Shown: positions 1 to 8,523, counted from the first letter of the stretch. The stretch is DNA of 24,747 nt from an uncultured Luteimonas sp. (GCA_938008415.1 CALLKI010000075.1:1-24747), one strand, 5' to 3'. Made by a program: numbers and translations. The notes: generated by a model not told the origin, from the letters alone.

Positions 1-24
1 CGCCTGCAGGCGTCGCACAACTGA
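1..24 (+). CDS. 3' end of a probable S8 protease paralogue (partial)
   Basis: The first 24 bases read in frame as RLQASHN and a TGA stop. This is base-for-base the same as the last seven codons and stop of the S8 protease ending at 8340. The identity continues into the downstream terminator, so the gene ending here is probably a second copy or close paralogue of that protease, or at least of its C-terminal domain. Everything upstream lies outside the window, so the family assignment rests only on this shared tail. Confidence 0.55.
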   Translation, partial: RLQASHN

Positions 25-77
25 CCGGCCGCCCCGCGGCTGGTGGAGGAAACGCCCCGCACGGGGCGTTTCCTTTT
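1..77 (+). repeat. 77-bp direct repeat, left copy
   Basis: Bases 1-77 are identical to 8317-8393, and the match runs off the left edge of the window. It covers the end of a coding region and its terminator. The copies diverge within the T tract: seven Ts follow the stem here (74-80), against four at the right copy. The true repeat may extend far to the left. Confidence 0.9.
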
Positions 78-80
78 TTT
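47..80 (+). terminator. Rho-independent terminator
   Basis: A perfect 12-bp stem (AGGAAACGCCCC at 47-58 pairing with GGGGCGTTTCCT at 63-74) closes a GCAC tetraloop and is followed directly by a run of Ts to 80. It starts 22 bases after the TGA at 22-24, so it ends the transcript of the upstream, mostly unseen gene. Confidence 0.92.
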
Positions 81-664
81 GCGCGCTCATCGAGGCCTGT
101 CGCCTTGTGGCCGCCTTCCGGGTGGAAGGGGGAACACAGGCATCCGGCATGTGCCTTGCCGCCATGCCGGATGTGTCCCGCTGCCATGTCTGTGCTGTTT
201 CCCGTCAGTTCATTTTCTGACGGCGCGCCATGTCGCGGTGCGGCATGAATTCCCCCGGTCGAGGTGTGCATCTGTTGGCAGTTCGTGGGGGGGATCGGGA
301 GGTCCGGTACGCCGCGGACCTGCGGTTTTTCTTAATGGTCACAGCCACTTTCGGCCAACAGATGTTCATTCATCGCAAAAGAGGTGCGCAGGATACTGAA
401 ATTTATAGTCAATTTTTGACGTTCAGCGTCTTCAAGTGACGATTCACGTCAAATTAACGGGTGATTGCAACTATCCCCCCTGTCGCCAGGTGATTCGAGG
501 AGCGTTCAGGGAGCAACGCCGCCGGGTCGGTCGAGGAAGGCCTGAAGCTGAATCCGTCTGCGGCCCAAGCGTCCCCCCATCGCTCGTTCCCGGCGCGGCC
601 TCGGCCGCGCCGCCTGGCCGGCTCTTCCGCAGCCAACCACTTCCGACAGAGAGGGGGTCATCCG
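81..664. other. Long non-coding leader upstream of the adhesin
   Basis: This 584-base stretch has no convincing gene; its short ORFs lack ribosome binding sites and normal codon use. It holds a strong hairpin with an 11-bp perfect stem (141-151 with 163-173, 11-nt loop) and a weaker 7-bp one (202-208 with 217-223). Around 310-480 it becomes clearly AT-richer than the rest of the window. That patch is where the adhesin promoter and its control sites most likely sit. The last bases (651-657, GAGGGGG) are the adhesin ribosome binding site. Confidence 0.6.
404..453 (+). promoter_or_regulatory. Candidate adhesin promoter with flanking inverted repeat
   Basis: TATAGT at 404-409 matches the -10 consensus at five of six bases within the AT-rich patch, but no good -35 lies 16-18 bases upstream. 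Just downstream is an 8-bp inverted repeat, TTTGACGT (415-422) and ACGTCAAA (446-453), separated by 23 bases. If the -10 is real, this repeat spans about +1 to +40, a usual operator position. A small palindrome, GTGA-CGAT-TCAC (436-447), lies inside. The assignment is an inference from motif and position only. Confidence 0.3.
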
Positions 665-3600
665 ATGAACCGCGTCTATCGCAAGATCTGGAACCAGTCC
701 ACCGGTCAGGTCGTCGTCGCGTCCGAACTCGCGCGCGCCAAGGGCAAGGGCAAGGGCGCACGGCTGCTGCAGGCGATCGTGTTCGGTGGTGCGCTTGCGT
801 TGGCGGGTGCTCCGGCGGCACATGGCGCTCCGGCCCAGCCGCCTGGCAAGCAGAAGCAGGCCCCGAAGGCCACGGGGCACGACCTCGTGCCGACGTCCAA
901 GGCGCCTCCGGCCGCGACCCCGCCTGGCCCCCCCGCCACGCCGCCTGGCAAGGCGCAACCGGAACACCCCCTGGCCGGCGGTGACTGCGGCTCCGCCGAA
1001 GCGACGGCGACGGGTGCGATGGCCTGTGGTGATGGCGCGGTCGCCAGTGGCACGGGTTCGACCGCCGTCGGTTACGCGGCCAGCGCGACGCATGCGAACG
1101 CGACGGCTCTGGGCAACAACGCGCGCGCGCAGCAGTCCAACGCGACTGCCGTCGGATCCAACGCGCTGGCAACGGGCGTGGCCTCGACCGCGCTGGGAAG
1201 CGGTACGCAGGCGATGGGGTTGCGCAGCACGGCGGTCGGGCAGGGCGCGCAGGCACATGCCGAAGGCGCGGTGGCGATGGGCTTCAATGCCTATGTCGGA
1301 CCTGCGGCGAACGGGAGCGTTGCCGTCGGCTACGGCGCGCGCGCGACCGAAGCCGGGGTGTTCTCGGTCGGAAATGGCGGTGGCGCGGGCACGCTCGGGC
1401 CTGCGACGCGGCGGATCGTGAACGTCAGCGACGGCATCGCCGACAGCGATGCGGCGACCGTGCGCCAGGTGAATGCGGTTGCTTCCGAGGTCACGGCGAT
1501 TGCCGGCGCGGTGGAGGAAGTGGCTGCCGTCGCGGAACACACCGACCGCTACTTCAAGGCGGACGGTGCTGACGATGGCAGCGATGATGCGGTCATCGAC
1601 GGCGAGGGTGCGGTGGCGGCCGGTGCCGGCGCGGTGGCCGATGGCGACGGCGCGACGGCGCTGGGTTCGGGCGCGCAGGCGACGTACGCCTATTCGACAG
1701 CGGTGGGCCACAACGCGACCGCGTCGGGGTTGCAGTCGACGGCGACCGGCTACAACAGCATGGCGTCGGGCGATGGCTCGGCGGCCTACGGTGGCTACAG
1801 CGTGGCCGGTGCGTTCGGCGCGAGCGCACTGGGCTATGGTGCGGAGGCGCTGCTGGAGGGTGCGACGGCGGTCGGCTTTGCCGCGGTGGCGAGTGGCTAC
1901 GACACGGTGGCGGTGGGCGAGGGCGCGATCGCCAGTGGCGAGAATGCGGTGGCGGTCGGCGGCGCGTTCTGGGGCCTGCTGCCGACGGAGGCGTCGGGCG
2001 ACTACTCGACTGCGGTGGGTGGCGCGGCGTATGCGTCGGGCTTCAACAGCACCGCGTTGGGCAACTTCAGCACGGCGGCCGGCGACGACAGCCTGGCGCT
2101 GGGTTCGGACGCGGCGGCCGTGGCGGCCGGTTCGGTGGCGCTGGGCCAGGGCTCGTACGCGGACCGCGCGAACACGGTGTCGGTGGGCGACGTGGGCGCG
2201 GAGCGGCAGATCACGAACGTGGCCGCGGGCACCGGGGACACCGATGCGGTGAACCTGGCGCAGCTGAAGGAGGCGACGGAGAGCAACCGCTACTTCCAGG
2301 CCACGGGCAACGACGACGACGCCGGTGACGACGTCGGGGCGTACGCGGAAGGAGCGTACGCGACGGCGGCCGGCGAGGCGGCGAACGCGTTCGGTCAGGG
2401 CGCATCGGCGTTCGGCAGCGGCGCGTTCGTGGATGGCCAGTACGCGACGGCGGTGGGCTACAACGCGACGGCCGTGGCGGAGAGCGCGACGGCGGTGGGC
2501 GGCTGGCTGTACTACGAGGACCCGGACACGGGCGATGTGCTGCTGGACCAGACGACGGTGGCGGCGGGCGTGGGCGCGTCGGCGTTTGGAGCGGGCGCGC
2601 AGGCCACTGGTGCGTTCGGCACGGCGACGGGCGCGGCGGCGGTGGCGGATGGGCTGCAGGGGTCGGCGTACGGCTACAGCAGCGCGGCTACGGGAGACGC
2701 GTCGTCGGCGTTCGGCGGGTTCAGCAGCGCGGAGGGCACAGGCGCGACGGCGCTGGGGTACGCGGCTTCGGCCAGTGGTCCGTACGGGGTGGCGGCGGGC
2801 TTTGCGGCCGACGCGAGCGGCGAGTCGTCGGTGGCGGTGGGCGACAGTGCCATCGCCAGCGGTTACAACGCGACGGCGGTGGGTGGCGCGAGCTTCTTCG
2901 GTCTGCTGCCGACGGAGGCGTCGGGTGACTACGCGACGGCGCTGGGTGCGGCGGCATGGGCGTCTGGCTACAACACGACTGCGCTGGGCTCGTGGTCGAC
3001 GGCGTCTGGAGACGACAGCGTGGCGTTGGGTGCGGACGCGACGGCGGTGGCGGCCGGTTCGGTGGCGCTGGGCCAGGGCTCGTACGCGGGCCGTGCGAAC
3101 ACGGTGTCGGTGGGCGACGTGGGTGCGGAGCGGCAGATCACGAACGTGGCCGCGGGCACCGAGGACACCGATGCGGTGAACGTGGCGCAACTGAAGGCCG
3201 TGGCCGAGGTTGCCGGGGAGACCAGCCGCTACTTCAAGGCCACCGGCGGTGCCGGCGCCGACAACGAAGCGTACGTCGAGGGCGAGTACGCCACGGCGGC
3301 GGGCGAATCGGCGACCGCGATCGGCACCGGCGCGTCGGCGCTGGGCAGCGGTGCGTTCGCGCTGTCCGACTTTGCCACGGCGGTCGGCTTCAACGCGGTG
3401 GCCGACCAGGCGAATTCGGTGGCGCTGGGCGCGATGAGCCAGGCCTGGGGCGAGTACTCCGTGGCGGTCGGCAGCGAGAGCGTGGCCGACGGGTTCGCGG
3501 CGACGGCGACGGGTGCGGCGGCGTCTGCTTCCGCCGATGGTGCGACGGCGGTGGGTGCGTTGTCGTCCGCGACGGGCGAGGAGGCGACCGCGGTGGGCGT

Positions 3601-6322
3601 GTTCGCGGATGCGTCCGGAGACCTGGCGGTCGCGGCCGGTGCCGAGTCGGTGGCGTCGGGCATCGAGTCGTCCGCCTTCGGCGCGTTCGCCGAGGCTTCG
3701 GGCCTGGGTGCGAGCGCGCTGGGCGCGGAGTCGTTGGCATCGGGCGATCTGGCGACGGCGGTGGGCGCGGCCGCGGAGGCTTCGGGCACCGAGTCGACCG
3801 CGCTTGGCGCGCTGTCGCAGGCGACCGGCAACTACTCGACGGCGCTGGGTGGCGAAGCCGTGGCTTCGGGCTTCAACAGCACCGCCGTGGGCAGCTGGAG
3901 CACGGCGTCGGGCTACAACGCGGTGGCGCTGGGCGCGGACAGCATCGCGTCGGGTGACGACAGCCTGGCGGTCGGCCAGGCGGCGATCGCCAGCGGTGCC
4001 GAGAGCGTGGCGATCGGCGGCAGCTCGTACTTCGGGCTGTTCCCGACCGAGGCGTCCGGCGACTACTCCACGGCGATCGGCGCGGGCGCGTGGGCGCTTG
4101 GCGTCGGCAGCACCGCGTTGGGCAACTTCAGCACGGCGGCGGGCGACGACAGCCTGGCACTGGGTACGGGCAGCTTCGCGGGCGCCGACAACAGCGTTGC
4201 GCTGGGCTCGGGCTCGTACGCGGACCGCGCGAACACGGTGTCGGTGGGCGACGTGGGCGCGGAGCGGCAGATCACGAACGTGGCCGCGGGCACCGGGGAC
4301 ACCGATGCGGTGAACCTGGCGCAGCTGAAGGAGGCGACGGAGAGCAACCGCTACTTCCAGGCCACGGGCAACGACGACGACGCCGGTGACGACGTCGGGG
4401 CGTACGCGGAAGGAGCGTACGCGACGGCGGCCGGCGAGGCGGCGAACGCGTTCGGTCAGGGCGCATCGGCGTTCGGCAGCGGCGCGTTCGTGGATGGCCA
4501 GTACGCGACGGCGGTGGGCTACAACGCGACGGCCGTGGCGGAGAGCGCGACGGCGGTGGGCGGCTGGCTGTACTACGAGGACCCGGACACGGGCGATGTG
4601 CTGCTGGACCAGACGACGGTGGCGGCGGGCGTGGGCGCGTCGGCGTTTGGAGCGGGCGCGCAGGCCACTGGTGCGTTCGGCACGGCGACGGGCGCGGCGG
4701 CGGTGGCGGATGGGCTGCAGGGGTCGGCGTACGGCTACAGCAGCGCGGCTACGGGAGACGCGTCGTCGGCGTTCGGCGGGTTCAGCAGCGCGGAGGGCAC
4801 AGGCGCGACGGCGCTGGGGTACGCGGCTTCGGCCAGTGGTCCGTACGGGGTGGCGGCGGGCTTTGCGGCCGACGCGAGCGGCGAGTCGTCGGTGGCGGTG
4901 GGCGACAGTGCCATCGCCAGCGGTTACAACGCGACGGCGGTGGGTGGCGCGAGCTTCTTCGGTCTGCTGCCGACGGAGGCGTCGGGTGACTACGCGACGG
5001 CGCTGGGTGCGGCGGCATGGGCGTCTGGCTACAACACGACTGCGCTGGGCTCGTGGTCGACGGCGTCTGGAGACGACAGCGTGGCGTTGGGTGCGGACGC
5101 GACGGCGGTGGCGGCCGGTTCGGTGGCGCTGGGCCAGGGCTCGTACGCGGGCCGTGCGAACACGGTGTCGGTGGGCGACGTGGGTGCGGAGCGGCAGATC
5201 ACGAACGTGGCCGCGGGCACCGAGGACACCGATGCGGTGAACGTGGCGCAGCTGAAGACCGTGGCCAGCGTGGCCGAGAGCGCGGTCCGCTACGACGACG
5301 AGAACCGGGACACCGTCACCTTCGAGGGCGGGGACGGCACCAGGCTCCGCAATGTCGCCGCGGGCGCGGTGCTGCCGGGCAGCATGGATGCGGTCAACGG
5401 CGGCCAGCTGTATGCCGCGCTCGACAGTACCGCGCAGATCCTGGGCGGTGGTGCGGCGGTCACCGCGTTCGGGACGCTGTCGGCGCCCGCCTACATGATC
5501 CAGGGCAGCACGTACTTCAGCGTCGGTGATGCGCTGGGCGCGCTGGATGCGCACATCAGTCTGCTCAACAGCCGAGTGAGCACGCTGGAGAGCATGTCCG
5601 CCAGTGCGGCCGGCCGGCCGGTCGCGTCGGCGAACCTCGCGCGTCCGGTCGGCGATGCCGTGGCCGCACCGGTGGCCGGATCCGGCGTCCCGGCTTCCGG
5701 CCTGCCTTCGACCCCGTCTGGTTCCGGCCTTGCATCCAGCCCGGGCGCCACGGTCGTTGGCCAGGGGGCCGTCGCCACGCAGGCCACGGCCACTGCCATC
5801 GGCGATGGCGCCGTGGCCACTGCGGCCAATTCAGTGGCGCTGGGCCAGGGCTCGGTGGCCGACCGTGCCAACACGGTGTCCGTGGGCAGCGCGGGCAACG
5901 AGCGGCAGATCACCAACGTCGCCGCCGGCACCCAGGCCACCGATGCGGTCAACGTCGCCCAGCTGGAGGCGCGCACGACCCAGGCGGTGGCGGATGCCAA
6001 GGCCTATACCGACATGAAGTTCGACGCGTGGGCTGACAGCTTCCGCGCCTATCAGGACGAGCTGGACCGCCGCTTCACCGACCAGGACCGTCGCATCGAC
6101 CGCCAGGGCGCGATGAGCGCGGCGATGCTGAACATGGCGATGAGCGCGGCGGGCATCCACACCCAGAACCGCATTGGCGTGGGCGTGGGCTTCCAGGGTG
6201 GCCAGAGCGCGCTGTCGATCGGCTACCAGCGTGCGCTGAGCGACCGGGCCACGCTGACGATCGGCGGTGCGTTCAGCGGCGACGAGAAGTCGGTCGGCCT
6301 GGGCGCGGGCTTCGGCTGGTGA
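665..6322 (+). CDS. Giant trimeric autotransporter adhesin (YadA/XadA type, type Vc secretion)
   Basis: An 1885-residue surface adhesin expected to form a trimer anchored in the outer membrane and to bind host, surface or other cells. The start at 665 is fixed by GAGGGGG eight bases upstream and by an extended signal peptide opening MNRVYRKIWNQSTGQ, with a hydrophobic core at about 33-50 and cleavage near 54. A Pro/Lys-rich linker follows (about 55-101). The body is almost entirely YadA-like head repeats (xATAxG, xSxAxG) cut into modules. Modules restart with RYFKA, RYFQA or RYDDE at residues 295, 542, 855, 1229 and 1542, after neck motifs of the form DRANTVSVGxxGxERQITNVA. A stalk domain containing AYMIQGSTYFSVGDAL and a Pro/Ser-rich stretch precede the last neck, a short coiled coil and the C-terminal YadA anchor of about 75 residues ending in Trp. 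The passenger specificity cannot be predicted. Residues 496-842 and 1183-1529 are the same sequence. Confidence 0.95.
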   Translation: MNRVYRKIWNQSTGQVVVASELARAKGKGKGARLLQAIVFGGALALAGAPAAHGAPAQPPGKQKQAPKATGHDLVPTSKAPPAATPPGPPATPPGKAQPEHPLAGGDCGSAEATATGAMACGDGAVASGTGSTAVGYAASATHANATALGNNARAQQSNATAVGSNALATGVASTALGSGTQAMGLRSTAVGQGAQAHAEGAVAMGFNAYVGPAANGSVAVGYGARATEAGVFSVGNGGGAGTLGPATRRIVNVSDGIADSDAATVRQVNAVASEVTAIAGAVEEVAAVAEHTDRYFKADGADDGSDDAVIDGEGAVAAGAGAVADGDGATALGSGAQATYAYSTAVGHNATASGLQSTATGYNSMASGDGSAAYGGYSVAGAFGASALGYGAEALLEGATAVGFAAVASGYDTVAVGEGAIASGENAVAVGGAFWGLLPTEASGDYSTAVGGAAYASGFNSTALGNFSTAAGDDSLALGSDAAAVAAGSVALGQGSYADRANTVSVGDVGAERQITNVAAGTGDTDAVNLAQLKEATESNRYFQATGNDDDAGDDVGAYAEGAYATAAGEAANAFGQGASAFGSGAFVDGQYATAVGYNATAVAESATAVGGWLYYEDPDTGDVLLDQTTVAAGVGASAFGAGAQATGAFGTATGAAAVADGLQGSAYGYSSAATGDASSAFGGFSSAEGTGATALGYAASASGPYGVAAGFAADASGESSVAVGDSAIASGYNATAVGGASFFGLLPTEASGDYATALGAAAWASGYNTTALGSWSTASGDDSVALGADATAVAAGSVALGQGSYAGRANTVSVGDVGAERQITNVAAGTEDTDAVNVAQLKAVAEVAGETSRYFKATGGAGADNEAYVEGEYATAAGESATAIGTGASALGSGAFALSDFATAVGFNAVADQANSVALGAMSQAWGEYSVAVGSESVADGFAATATGAAASASADGATAVGALSSATGEEATAVGVFADASGDLAVAAGAESVASGIESSAFGAFAEASGLGASALGAESLASGDLATAVGAAAEASGTESTALGALSQATGNYSTALGGEAVASGFNSTAVGSWSTASGYNAVALGADSIASGDDSLAVGQAAIASGAESVAIGGSSYFGLFPTEASGDYSTAIGAGAWALGVGSTALGNFSTAAGDDSLALGTGSFAGADNSVALGSGSYADRANTVSVGDVGAERQITNVAAGTGDTDAVNLAQLKEATESNRYFQATGNDDDAGDDVGAYAEGAYATAAGEAANAFGQGASAFGSGAFVDGQYATAVGYNATAVAESATAVGGWLYYEDPDTGDVLLDQTTVAAGVGASAFGAGAQATGAFGTATGAAAVADGLQGSAYGYSSAATGDASSAFGGFSSAEGTGATALGYAASASGPYGVAAGFAADASGESSVAVGDSAIASGYNATAVGGASFFGLLPTEASGDYATALGAAAWASGYNTTALGSWSTASGDDSVALGADATAVAAGSVALGQGSYAGRANTVSVGDVGAERQITNVAAGTEDTDAVNVAQLKTVASVAESAVRYDDENRDTVTFEGGDGTRLRNVAAGAVLPGSMDAVNGGQLYAALDSTAQILGGGAAVTAFGTLSAPAYMIQGSTYFSVGDALGALDAHISLLNSRVSTLESMSASAAGRPVASANLARPVGDAVAAPVAGSGVPASGLPSTPSGSGLASSPGATVVGQGAVATQATATAIGDGAVATAANSVALGQGSVADRANTVSVGSAGNERQITNVAAGTQATDAVNVAQLEARTTQAVADAKAYTDMKFDAWADSFRAYQDELDRRFTDQDRRIDRQGAMSAAMLNMAMSAAGIHTQNRIGVGVGFQGGQSALSIGYQRALSDRATLTIGGAFSGDEKSVGLGAGFGW
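2149..3189 (+). repeat. 1,041-bp internal direct repeat of the adhesin, copy 1
   Basis: This block recurs at 4210-5250, exactly 2,061 bases (687 codons) downstream, so the duplication is in frame. I found no difference in the stretches compared by eye, and the translations agree in several frames. The edges are sharp: A2148 against C4209, and A3190 against G5251 (both Gln codons, CAA and CAG). It codes for one neck, a complete head module and the next neck. Confidence 0.9.
4210..5250 (+). repeat. 1,041-bp internal direct repeat of the adhesin, copy 2
   Basis: Second copy of the block at 2149-3189, encoding residues 1183-1529. The intervening module (residues 855-1228) is related in style but clearly diverged. 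The lack of silent differences between the two copies points to a recent duplication or continuing gene conversion. Confidence 0.9.
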
Positions 6323-6329
6323 CGGCGGT

Positions 6330-6360
6330 CCCATCCCCGGCGCCATGCGCCGGGAATGGG
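6330..6360 (+). terminator. Hairpin after the adhesin stop, possible terminator
   Basis: CCCGGCGC (6336-6343) pairs perfectly with GCGCCGGG (6347-6354) over a CAT loop. An outer CCCAT/ATGGG helix extends it across one mismatch. It begins eight bases after the adhesin TGA. No T tract follows, so it may be a weak terminator or an mRNA-stabilising end, and transcription could continue into the protease gene. Confidence 0.45.
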
Positions 6361-6465
6361 CGCGCGACACGGAATGCGGGCTTTCCGGTCGGCGCCACCA
6401 GCCGGCATGCGGGGGCGACGGAAAGGCCATCGGATTCCCGGCAACTTTCCACACGAGGAGGGGTG

Positions 6466-8340
6466 ATGAACAAGAAGCAGATCAGTCTTGCCATTGCGGG
6501 CGCGATCCTGATGTCGGCGGGCATCCCGGCCGCGGTGTCCGCGGAGCTGGAGCTGAAGATCCGGGGCGGCGTGGAGTCGTCAGTCCCGGGTGAGGGCGGC
6601 TACCGGTTCCTGGTCAAGTACCGCGACGGCACGGCGGAGAGCCGCGACAAGGCCGCGCTCGAGCGTGGTCTGCAGTCGGCGGTGACCCGTGCCGGGCTCG
6701 CGGCCCGGGCAGGCGTGCAGAAGCCGGGCGCGTCAGCGGCGGTGACCGCGTCGCACCTGCGCCGGATGGCGCTGCCGGGCTGGAACGTGGTGAGGACCTC
6801 GCGAGCGCTGAGTGCGAAGGAAGCGGCCGACTTCATGCGCGAGCTGGCCGCGGACCCGGCGGTGGAGGCGGTGGAGGTGGACCGCCTGTACCAGCGCCTG
6901 CAGACGGTCAGGCCGATGATGACGCCCAACGACCCCGGGTACGCGACCTACCAGTGGCATTTCTCCCACCCGGTCGGGGGCGTGCGTGCCGAGGAGGCCT
7001 GGGACATCTCCACCGGCGAGGGCGTGGTGGTCGCGGTGATCGACACCGGGATCGTCGAGAACCACCGTGACCTGGCGGCGAATGTCATCCCCGGCTACGA
7101 CATGATCACCGACCGCCGGATTTCGCGCCGCGACACCGACGAGCGCGTGCCGGGCGGCTGGGACGTCGGCGACTGGGTCGAGGCCAACTACTGCGTGCAG
7201 CTGGGGGCCCCGTCGCATGACGCGGAGGACAGTTCCTGGCATGGCAGCCATGTCGCCGGCACCATCGCCCAGGAGACGAACAACGGCATCGGCGTGGCCG
7301 GCCTGGCGCATGGCGCCAGGGTGATGCCGGTGCGCGTGCTGGGTTCGTGCGGCGGCTTCGGCAGCGACATCGCCGATGGCATCATCTGGGCGGCGGGCGG
7401 CGAGGTGCCGGGGCTGCCGCTGAACGAGAACCCGGCGGACATCATCAACATGAGCCTGGGCAGCACGGGGCCTTCGGCCTGTCCGTCGTACTACCAGGCC
7501 GCGATCAACCAGGCGCTCTCGCTGGGCTCGATCATCGTGGTGGCGGCGGGCAACTCCAACGCCAATGCCGGCAACTACACGATGTCGTCGTGCCAGAACG
7601 TGATCAGCGTGGGCGCGACGGGCATCAACGGCGGCAAGGCCTCGTACTCGAACTGGGGCCCGCGCGTCGACCTGTCGGCGCCCGGGGGCGGTGGCGGTGC
7701 CGACTGGAGCGGCTACGTGGTGCAGATCATCAACGGCGGCACCACCAGGCCGGATCCGGACCTCTGGTACTACGGCGGCTATACCGGCACTTCGATGGCT
7801 TCCCCGCATGTCGCGGCGGCGGCGGCGATGGTGCAGAGCGCGCTGGTGGCGGCCGGGCGTGACCCGCTGGCCTGGGACCAGATGCGGGACCTGCTGGTGT
7901 CGACGGCGCGTCCGTTCGCGGTGGCCCCGCCGGCGAGCCAGCCCATCGGCTCGGGCATCCTGGACGTGAAGGCCGCGCTGGACAAGGCATTGGAGGAGCC
8001 ATGCGAGGTCGATTGCGCGCCGGATGCCACGCCGATCACCAACAGGGTGCCGGTGACGGGCCTGTCGGGCGCGGCGGGCAGCGAGCAGCTGTTCTCGCTG
8101 GAGGTGCCGGCGGGCGCGAGGGGCCCGTTGAGCATCACGACCAGCGGTGGCAGCGGCGACGTGACCGTGCTGGTGAGCTTCGGCGAGGAGCCGTTCGTGG
8201 GCGATGCGGACTACAGTTCGTCGCGCCCGGGCAACAACGAGACGGTACGGATCGACCCGCCGCAGGCGGGCACGTACTACATCAAGCTGGTGGGCGTGCG
8301 TGCGTACAGCAACGTGCGCCTGCAGGCGTCGCACAACTGA
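6466..8340 (+). CDS. Secreted S8 (subtilisin-like) serine protease with pre-peptidase C-terminal domain
   Basis: A 624-residue extracellular serine endopeptidase precursor. The ATG at 6466 has a strong GAGGAGGGG site just upstream and begins a clear Sec signal peptide (MNKKQISLAIAGAILMSAG, cleavage near AVSA at 26). An inhibitor-I9-type propeptide spans about 46-146. The catalytic domain shows the full subtilase set: Asp193 in VIDTG, His259 in WHGSHVAGT, oxyanion Asn363 in AAGNSN, and Ser443 in GTSMASPHVA. Residues about 540-620 resemble a PPC domain, usually removed from secreted proteases in Gammaproteobacteria. The family is normally exported by type II secretion, whose operon starts 183 bases downstream. 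A terminator follows. The substrate is unknown; processing of the neighbouring adhesin is conceivable but unsupported. Confidence 0.95.
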   Translation: MNKKQISLAIAGAILMSAGIPAAVSAELELKIRGGVESSVPGEGGYRFLVKYRDGTAESRDKAALERGLQSAVTRAGLAARAGVQKPGASAAVTASHLRRMALPGWNVVRTSRALSAKEAADFMRELAADPAVEAVEVDRLYQRLQTVRPMMTPNDPGYATYQWHFSHPVGGVRAEEAWDISTGEGVVVAVIDTGIVENHRDLAANVIPGYDMITDRRISRRDTDERVPGGWDVGDWVEANYCVQLGAPSHDAEDSSWHGSHVAGTIAQETNNGIGVAGLAHGARVMPVRVLGSCGGFGSDIADGIIWAAGGEVPGLPLNENPADIINMSLGSTGPSACPSYYQAAINQALSLGSIIVVAAGNSNANAGNYTMSSCQNVISVGATGINGGKASYSNWGPRVDLSAPGGGGGADWSGYVVQIINGGTTRPDPDLWYYGGYTGTSMASPHVAAAAAMVQSALVAAGRDPLAWDQMRDLLVSTARPFAVAPPASQPIGSGILDVKAALDKALEEPCEVDCAPDATPITNRVPVTGLSGAAGSEQLFSLEVPAGARGPLSITTSGGSGDVTVLVSFGEEPFVGDADYSSSRPGNNETVRIDPPQAGTYYIKLVGVRAYSNVRLQASHN

Positions 8341-8393
8341 CCGGCCGCCCCGCGGCTGGTGGAGGAAACGCCCCGCACGGGGCGTTTCCTTTT
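8317..8393 (+). repeat. 77-bp direct repeat, right copy
   Basis: Identical to 1-77. It covers the last eight codons of the protease including the stop, the 22-base spacer and the terminator stem. At 8394 the sequence switches to CCAGCC where the left copy continues with Ts. Confidence 0.9.
8363..8393 (+). terminator. Rho-independent terminator after the S8 protease
   Basis: Same 12-bp perfect stem and GCAC loop as the terminator at 47-80 (arms 8363-8374 and 8379-8390). The T run is shorter, with four Ts counting the last stem base. It separates the protease transcript from the type II secretion operon. Confidence 0.88.
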
Positions 8394-8492
8394 CCAGCCG
8401 GGCAGGTGGCCGCCACCCCGGGGCGGGCGCTGGCCCGGCTGCACGGCCCGCCGGGCGGCGCCGGGCGCGGGGCGGTCCATCCTGCCGGATGG

Positions 8493-8498
8493 TAAAGT
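8493..8498 (+). promoter_or_regulatory. Candidate -10 element for the type II secretion operon
   Basis: TAAAGT preceded by TGG looks like an extended -10 (four of six consensus bases) and lies 26 bases upstream of the gspE GTG. No recognisable -35 is present in the GC-rich sequence before it. The operon must have a promoter between the terminator ending at 8393 and 8524; this is the best candidate seen by eye. Confidence 0.25.
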
Positions 8499-8523
8499 CC
8501 CGCTCTCGACGAGCGACGGTACC

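Noticed and set aside
230..439. Small ORF in the adhesin leader
   Set aside because: No ribosome binding site, atypical composition, and it runs through the candidate promoter and inverted repeat.
436..447. GTGA-CGAT-TCAC as a CRP/Clp binding site
   Set aside because: The half-sites are four bases apart instead of six and lack the outer T and A of the consensus.
506..5554. 1,682-residue open frame antisense to the adhesin
   Set aside because: It is an Arg/Ala/His-rich shadow produced by the high-GC, low-complexity repeat coding of the adhesin. It repeats itself where the adhesin does, and it has no ribosome binding site or recognisable domain.
6319..6465. Upstream in-frame ATG as protease start
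   Set aside because: It overlaps the adhesin stop and would put 49 non-signal residues before a perfect Sec signal peptide that has its own strong ribosome binding site at 6466.
8359..8523. Upstream in-frame ATG as gspE start
   Set aside because: It lies at the edge of the rho-independent terminator, so the transcript would not normally include it. The added residues are not GspE-like.
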